From Methanosarcina sp. MSH10X1 (GTDB lineage: Archaea; Halobacteriota; Methanosarcinia; Methanosarcinales; Methanosarcinaceae): 64,000 nt of DNA. The position numbers were made by a program, and so were the translations under genes. The stretch lies in NCBI RefSeq assembly GCF_004099695.1, contig NZ_SCHL01000012.1, positions 19,960 to 83,959 on the forward strand, read 5' to 3'. Below the pieces are notes generated by a model. It was not told the DNA's origin. It ran no database searches and saw only the letters and a program-made list of their open reading frames with translations. How positions within the stretch are numbered: position 1 is the first letter of the stretch; every line of letters starts with the position of its first letter. Of the stretch, positions 59,458-64,000 are shown in pieces.

Positions 59458-59886
59458 ATGCTACTGCTGGATATTATGACCACGATAAATGAAGCTTTTC
59501 GGATGTTCCTGGATGAACAGGAAGCCAGTTTGAAGCCTGATGTCTTCCTGGACTTTGAAGACGCAATCCTTCTCTACGAGGAATTTCTGGAATTCAGTGC
59601 AGAAGATTCTTTTTCTGAGGAAGACAGGGAACTTTACAATGCCCGGCAAGAACACGAAAATAAAAGTTACTGCGATATTTTCGGCCCTGAACATCTCACT
59701 CCTTCAGGAATTAAGGACTTTCTCGATAATTATGTAGTTGAGGTCGGAGGAGGCAAGAAGTTTGTCGGAACAGCTGCCAGGATCCTTGCAAAGTTCTTTG
59801 AATGGGTTCAGGAGAAAGGTTTTATTGACGAGAAAGCCTTTGAAGTAAACAGTGAGGTTCTCAGGAGATACAAGAAAAGATTTTAA
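59458..59886 (+). CDS. Conserved-looking hypothetical protein
   Basis: 142 aa, acidic (many Glu and Asp) and mainly helical; a later start at M7 (59476) is possible. Contains W-V-Q-E-K-G-F-I near residue 120, the type of helix-turn found in small archaeal hypotheticals with a linker and a C-terminal winged-helix-like part. No family recognised. The TATA box lies about 35 bases upstream and two palindromes sit before it, so expression may be regulated. Confidence 0.75.
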   Translation: MLLLDIMTTINEAFRMFLDEQEASLKPDVFLDFEDAILLYEEFLEFSAEDSFSEEDRELYNARQEHENKSYCDIFGPEHLTPSGIKDFLDNYVVEVGGGKKFVGTAARILAKFFEWVQEKGFIDEKAFEVNSEVLRRYKKRF

Positions 59887-60031
59887 GTATTTTAACAAAA
59901 TTCTTTTGCTTTAGCTGTTTTTATAACGACAAACTATCCGGCTGATCAAATCAATCACATTTTAAGATAAGTTATTTCATTTAAGTTAATTCCAATACTT
60001 ATAATACTTGATACTGTCTTACATATCAGGT

Positions 60032-61078
60032 ATGCAAGACATTATTTTTATTGATGGAGGCAGCCTTCCCACGCCTGAGGGTATTACGAGGGAATGGGTA
60101 AAGACTGCGGCTGAGAACCGGGATGAGGACGAGAAACTTTTTTCCTTAGTACGGGAGGCTTTCCGGAGGAAAATCGATGTGGGGGTGCACGTCCCCACTT
60201 ATCCCCAGTTTAGAGATATGATAGGGCAGTTTCTGGACATTATTAAAAATGAAAAGAACTGTTATGAGCCTTATGTACTCAAAGAGGAAAATGCAAAGAT
60301 TCTTGAGCTGGAGATAATTGACGAGGTTGCAAAGCAGTACAGGGAAGAGACCGGAGAAACGCTTGAAGTCAGGGTGTGTATTGCAGGCCCGACCGATCTG
60401 TACCTCCAGACCTTCGGGGCAACGGATTATGTGGATGCATATCATGTCCTTGCACTGGATATTGAAGACTTCATAAAACAGGCTTTTGAGGCTGCCAAAA
60501 ATTTCAAAATAAAGGTTATAGCCCTTGACGAGCCAAGCCTCGGGATAAATGACAGGATTCAGTTTTCGGACTCCGATATTGTCTCTGCTCTCACCGTTGC
60601 GTCTGCCTATGCCAGGAAACAGGGTGCAGATATGGAGATTCACCTTCATTCCCCTTTAAAATACAAGCTTATCTGCGAGACACCAATCAATGTTATAGGT
60701 TTCGAGTATGCGGCAAGTCCTTCCTACCTGAGCCTCCTGAATAAGGAAGTGCTTGAGAATTCAAACACCTTCATCAGGCTCGGAGTTTCGAGAACCGACA
60801 TCTCCGGTCTTATAGGCATTGTCAATGAAACGTACGGGGTCAATGCCTGGAAGGAAAAAGAATATATGCAGAAAATCGTTACCGACCTTGAGACTCCCGA
60901 AACTGTGAAAAAGAGGCTTGAAACGGCTTATTCCGTGCTTGGAGATCGGATAAAGTATGCAAGCCCGGATTGCGGGCTCGCTTTCTGGCCGGATCAGGAA
61001 CTTGCTTTTAAATTGCTTGAGAATACCGCAAAAGGCATCAATGAATTTAACGCCGAAAAGATGAGACCGGAAGAATAA
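60032..61078 (+). CDS. MetE-core-like methyltransferase, copy 1
   Basis: 348 aa from the ATG at 60032; this aligns with the start of the next paralogue. UROD/MetE-type TIM barrel without the N-terminal folate domain. Such core methionine synthases move methyl groups from corrinoid proteins to homocysteine in methanogens. The C-terminal C-G-L motif (P-D-C-G-L near 313) and a Glu strand (G-F-E-Y) are present. The zinc motif reads H-L-H instead of the usual H-x-C. Either zinc is bound by His, or the thiol acceptor differs. A TATA-like ACTTATAATA suggests a leaderless transcript. Confidence 0.8.
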   Translation: MQDIIFIDGGSLPTPEGITREWVKTAAENRDEDEKLFSLVREAFRRKIDVGVHVPTYPQFRDMIGQFLDIIKNEKNCYEPYVLKEENAKILELEIIDEVAKQYREETGETLEVRVCIAGPTDLYLQTFGATDYVDAYHVLALDIEDFIKQAFEAAKNFKIKVIALDEPSLGINDRIQFSDSDIVSALTVASAYARKQGADMEIHLHSPLKYKLICETPINVIGFEYAASPSYLSLLNKEVLENSNTFIRLGVSRTDISGLIGIVNETYGVNAWKEKEYMQKIVTDLETPETVKKRLETAYSVLGDRIKYASPDCGLAFWPDQELAFKLLENTAKGINEFNAEKMRPEE

Positions 61079-61129
61079 TCCTTTCCTTAATGGTTGGACA
61101 GCCGGATGAGAACTTAGTTCATTCTAATT

Positions 61130-61325
61130 TTTCATTTGTTTGTCCTATTTTTTCTATTTTTTGTATCCCGTTTTTTTATTTTTTGTTTATCTCATCTTCT
61201 CCTTTTTTTGTTTATCCCGTTTTTTCTATTTTTTGTTTATCTCATCTTCTCCTTTTTTGTTTATCCCGTTTTCTCCTTTTTTTGTTTTTTGCTTTTCCAG
61301 CATTTTTTCTATATTTTTATTTTTT
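61130..61325. repeat. T-rich repeat between the two methyltransferases
   Basis: Three to four copies of a ~60-base segment composed of TTTTTTCTATTTTTTGTTTA and TCTCATCTTCTCC. Reading frames are low-complexity Phe/Ile/Leu and not genes. Confidence 0.8.
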
Positions 61326-61370
61326 CCGTCTTCCAATAACGCTAAATCCTTAAAGGTCTACTAAGAGGAT

Positions 61371-62405
61371 ATGGAAGAAATCATCTTTGACGATATTGGA
61401 AGTTATCCCCTTCCTGACGGAGTCAGTAAGGAATGGATCCAAAACGCCTTTAAAACGAGAGAAGAAGATGAGAAACTCTTTACGATAATCAATGATGCCT
61501 TTCAGCAGAAAGTAGATGCAGGTGTGGATGTTCCTACCTATCCCCAGTATCAGGATATGAATGAGCAATTCCTGAAGGTTATTCGCGATTCTAATTGCTG
61601 TGACAATCCTTTTGAAGTAAAGCTTGAGTGCGCCAGAATCGAGGAACTTGAAGCTATAGAGAAGGTTGCAAAAGCCTATAAGGAGCAATTCGGGGAAACT
61701 CTGAAGGTCCGGATCTGTGTAACCGGTCCCACCGAACTCTATTTGAGAGAATTTGGAGGTACACGGTATACGGATATCTATTCTCTTTTTGCAAAAAGCG
61801 TGAATAATTTCGTTAGAAATTCCATGAGATCTGCAAAAAATTTCAAGATCACTACGGTTTCTATTGATGAGCCAAGCATAGGGTTGAACCCTGAGATAAC
61901 TTTTGATGAGAATGATATTATCTCTGCCTTTACAGACGCCTCAAAAGCTGCAAGCAAGTGGGGAGCCGATGTAGAGATTCATCTTCATTCCCCTCTTTAC
62001 TATAATCTTGCATGTGAGACCCCTACAATAAATGTTATAGGAGTAGAGTCCGCAGGTACGCCTTCCTATCTGGAATTGATAGACAGGAAAATTCTGGAAG
62101 ATACGGATTCTTTCCTGAGGCTCGGAATTGCAAGAACTGATATTTTCACCCTGGCAGGAATCCTTAACGAGAAATACTGTACCAACGTCTGGAAAAACCA
62201 GGAATACCTTCCGGAAATTGTTAGCCAGCTTGAGACCCCGGCTACCATAACCAAAAGGCTCAGGGTGTATTACAGGCGGTTCGGCAACCTGATAAAATAT
62301 GTAGGTCCTGACTGCGGGCTCGGATCCTGGCCTAACCAGAGGATAGCCTTTATCCTGCTTTCCAATGTAGCTCAGGGCATAACGGATTTCAGGGAATCTC
62401 TCTAA
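61371..62405 (+). CDS. MetE-core-like methyltransferase, copy 2
   Basis: 344 aa, paralogue of the preceding gene by eye. Starts after AGAGGAT. Same landmarks: D-E-P-S-I-G-L near 168, E-I-H-L-H near 203, G-V-E-S near 225 and P-D-C-G-L-G near 315. As in copy 1 the expected Cys of H-x-C is His. Tandem retention of two such copies suggests different methyl donors or acceptors rather than simple dosage. Confidence 0.8.
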   Translation: MEEIIFDDIGSYPLPDGVSKEWIQNAFKTREEDEKLFTIINDAFQQKVDAGVDVPTYPQYQDMNEQFLKVIRDSNCCDNPFEVKLECARIEELEAIEKVAKAYKEQFGETLKVRICVTGPTELYLREFGGTRYTDIYSLFAKSVNNFVRNSMRSAKNFKITTVSIDEPSIGLNPEITFDENDIISAFTDASKAASKWGADVEIHLHSPLYYNLACETPTINVIGVESAGTPSYLELIDRKILEDTDSFLRLGIARTDIFTLAGILNEKYCTNVWKNQEYLPEIVSQLETPATITKRLRVYYRRFGNLIKYVGPDCGLGSWPNQRIAFILLSNVAQGITDFRESL

Positions 62406-62498
62406 CCCTGAACTCTTTAATTAGCTTTTATATGAAATTTATTTCGGGAATTCCTGACCTGAAAGGTTCGCAGCCTGAGAGATCAGCCTTCATTTTTC

Positions 62499-62512
62499 TT
62501 TCCAGTGGAAAC
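62499..62512 (+). other. Partial ORB-like dyad
   Basis: TTTCCAGTGGAAAC without the following G-run; 49 bases before a fuller ORB. Confidence 0.45.
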
Positions 62513-62560
62513 TACACAGAAGTACAGGTTTTCTTAAAAAATAGCCGATAGATGGCAAAG

Positions 62561-62580
62561 CACAGTGGAAACAAAGGGGT
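62561..62580 (+). other. ORB-like element downstream of methyltransferase pair
   Basis: CACAGTGGAAACAAAGGGGT, near-complete ORB in non-coding DNA about 43 kb from the orc1-linked origin. Confidence 0.7.
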
Positions 62581-62649
62581 AATTTTTATCATTTATTTTT
62601 ATAATTATTTTTCCCCGGGTTTTTATTCGTTTTTACTTGTCTTTTCTAA

Positions 62650-62820
62650 TCATTTATCGAGTCTCCCGTGCCTTCTATCGATGTCATCCATCATATCCAG
62701 CATCTTTCGAATGGCAGTTCGGATAGCATCAGACTGACTGACAAATTTTTTGTTATCTCCCACATGCCTGTTAAGGTCATCCAGAAGCTCCTGAGGGATT
62801 TCAACGCTTACTTTTGGCAT
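62650..62820 (-). CDS. Small ribbon-helix-helix (CopG-type) regulator
   Basis: 56 aa. M-P-K-V-S-V-E-I-P forms the beta strand, followed by two helices (E-L-L-D-D-L-N and S-Q-S-D-A-I-R-T-A-I-R), the standard order of CopG/NikR-like DNA-binding domains. Probably dimeric transcription factor; no partner toxin is seen beside it, so an antitoxin role is unsupported. It sits between an ORB-like element and tRNA-Lys. Confidence 0.8.
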   Translation of the reverse strand: MPKVSVEIPQELLDDLNRHVGDNKKFVSQSDAIRTAIRKMLDMMDDIDRRHGRLDK

Positions 62821-63109
62821 TAGAGCTCACCCATTCAGACTTTATATACTAAAGTTTATTAATCAATAATTTATTTCTAAATGTATTGCTCTTTTAATGA
62901 GATAAGATTGAATAAACCTGTTTAATGAGTTATTGAATTGAAAATTCGACTATCGGAATGAGCAGATTTATCGCTGGTAATCTATACCATTTAATATTTT
63001 GCCTGCACCAGGCGATATGATGTTAGGATACTTGCGTTATCTCATTGAGAAAAAACTTAATAAAATGCAGGCTTTTAAAGCGGAAAAATTCATAAAAAAG
63101 ATGACGTAG

Positions 63110-63183
63110 CGGGCCCGAAGGGATTTGAACCCCCGGCCTATGGATTAAGAGTCCATCGCTCTGCCTGACTAAGCTACGGGCCC
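63110..63183 (-). tRNA. tRNA-Lys (CUU)
   Basis: Cloverleaf complete on the minus strand. Acceptor GGGCCCG pairs with CGGGCCC (discriminator G), the anticodon loop contains ACTCTTAAT, and the T arm is GGGGGTTCAAATCCC. 74 bases, CCA not encoded, no intron. Confidence 0.95.
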
Positions 63184-63711
63184 ACGCATCGTTATTCTCA
63201 TTGAATGAGCGACTCTCACAATGTATCTTTAAATATTTATAAGTTTCGGCACAGGCGATTATCTTCCTGAAATTTGCGAAATTAAACCAGAGTCCTATAG
63301 AAATTACTAAGCTCTTTCAGGAAAGTTGCCTCTCATAAATCTTTACTTTAATAGAGAAATATATTTTTATTTGGGTTAATTTTATTTTTTAAATGAATTG
63401 ACCTTATTTAAGTATCTTTAAAATTAGAAATCAGAAGTCTGAAAACCGGACATTGAATCTTCTCCTAACTTCATTATTTTTCTTTTTTTTATAGACATTA
63501 AAGCAAAACGTTATATACAAGCGAATATGAGTATGACCATTAATTGACTTATCCGAAGCTCTGTTGGGGATCAATTAATCAAATAGATTAAGTAGAATGT
63601 GTACTTCCTGAATTTGGGTTCTCAAGTTTGGCTTGTTAAGTACTGTTTTTACTCTTTTCTGTCGATAGAGCTTTCCTAAGCTGATTAATAGAAGTTAAAG
63701 GAATGAATGTA
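63184..63711. other. 528-base spacer with long TRAM leader
   Basis: TATA-like GTTATATACAA (63510-63520) lies about 190 bases before the TRAM start. A hairpin (ATTAATTGA at 63539-63547 and TCAATTAAT at 63571-63579) then stands at the expected transcript 5' end. No other gene. Confidence 0.5.
63539..63579 (+). promoter_or_regulatory. Leader hairpin of TRAM gene
   Basis: Perfect 9-bp stem with an inner TCC/GGA extension, placed within about 20 bases of the expected transcription start. The likely leader is ~170 bases long, unusual for this window. Confidence 0.5.
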
Positions 63712-63918
63712 ATGTTTAGAGACGAACGTACTTCTGTGCCCATTGAAGAGGGCGAAACTTACGATGTAACAATTCAGGATATTGCTCGCCAGGGAGACGG
63801 CATTGCCCGTATCGAAGGTTTTGTAGTTTTTGTCCCGAATACGAGTGTTGGCGATGAAGTCCAGATTAAGATCGAAAGAGTACTTCCCAAATTTGCATTT
63901 GCAAGCGTTGTCGAGTAA
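63712..63918 (+). CDS. TRAM-domain RNA-binding protein
   Basis: 68 aa from the ATG at 63712. An upstream ATG at 63703 exists, but AAAGGA then lies directly against it. The chosen start has the same nine-base spacing as the paralogue at 63974. Single TRAM beta-barrel: G-E-T-Y-D-V-T-I near residue 14, R-Q-G-D-G-I-A-R near 26, F-V-P-N-T near 42. Small archaeal TRAM proteins are RNA chaperones and often cold-induced. Confidence 0.93.
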   Translation: MFRDERTSVPIEEGETYDVTIQDIARQGDGIARIEGFVVFVPNTSVGDEVQIKIERVLPKFAFASVVE

Positions 63919-63973
63919 ATGCGGGGAAATAAAATAATCACGTTAAATTAAGTAAATTAAAGGAATGGTTTTC

Positions 63974-64000
63974 ATGTTCAGAGAAGAAAGTCGCTCAGTC
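63974..64000 (+). CDS. Second TRAM-domain protein, start only
   Basis: Nine codons before the window ends. The start M-F-R-E-E-S-R-S-V parallels M-F-R-D-E-R-T-S-V of the preceding gene, with the same AAAGGA ribosome binding site nine bases upstream. Indicates a tandem duplicate. Confidence 0.75.

Noticed and set aside
61090..61364. Three overlapping Phe/Ile-rich frames between the methyltransferases
   Set aside because: T-rich repeat artefact in several frames at once.
62650..62820. Toxin-antitoxin pair with the ribbon-helix-helix gene
   Set aside because: No second small gene of toxin type next to it on either strand.

Overview
The window looks like chromosome of a Methanosarcina-type methanogenic archaeon. 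The evidence is the gene set: formylmethanofuran:H4MPT formyltransferase (ftr), MfnA of methanofuran biosynthesis, a four-subunit pyruvate:ferredoxin oxidoreductase, PolD small subunit, Orc1/Cdc6, a four-OB-fold RPA, aRF1 and Taw1. Two further signs are a complete bacterial-type chemotaxis cluster in an archaeon and long AT-rich intergenic spaces full of short tandem repeats. The gene order around orc1/cdc6 matches what I remember of Methanosarcina acetivorans near its coordinate zero; this is recollection, not a search result.

Layout. 0.7-2.2 kb: RPA. 2.3-2.55 kb: two origin-recognition-box (ORB)-like elements. 2.9-8.7 kb: five consecutive co-directional CBS-domain proteins carrying about 20 CBS motifs. 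8.8-15.2 kb: mixed housekeeping and conserved genes (AIM24-like, RNA ligase, SelB-like degenerate GTPase, gamma-glutamylcyclotransferase-like, TIM-barrel isomerase, UPF0201, UPF0200 kinase). 15.85-17.1 kb: orc1/cdc6, followed at 17.1-19.9 kb by a large AT-rich region with four ORB-like elements in opposed orientations around an A+T-rich core, which I read as the replication origin. 19.9-26.9 kb: mfnA, a site-2 protease with CBS domains, a TraB-family membrane protein and ftr. 27.6-38.0 kb: chemotaxis, with cheY-cheB-cheA-cheR-cheC-cheD on the minus strand and a receiver protein, an MCP and cheW on the plus strand; a GntP-type permease follows cheW closely. 39.5-42.9 kb: DtxR-family regulator, palindromic operators and a zinc-type ABC importer. 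43.2-43.4 kb: a probable structured RNA. 44.7-45.8 kb: coiled-coil/NERD protein. 45.9-48.9 kb: por operon. 49.4-59.2 kb: dus, signal peptidase, PolD DP1, Taw1, aRF1, ArgRS. 60.0-62.4 kb: two tandem MetE-core-like methyltransferases. 62.5-64 kb: more ORB-like elements, a small ribbon-helix-helix protein, tRNA-Lys(CUU) and the start of a tandem pair of TRAM-domain proteins.

How it works together. The replication theme (origin, initiator, RPA, DP1, satellite ORBs) is spread over the whole window. The chemotaxis block is a near-complete signalling pathway lacking only the archaeal adaptor CheF and the archaellum genes. The metal block is a self-contained regulon. No insertion sequence, CRISPR array, prophage or rRNA was seen. 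The most notable items are the origin architecture with distant ORBs, the five-gene CBS array, the unassigned structured RNA, a NERD gene without a normal start codon, a SelB-like protein with a damaged P-loop, and paired MetE-like enzymes with an altered zinc-ligand motif.
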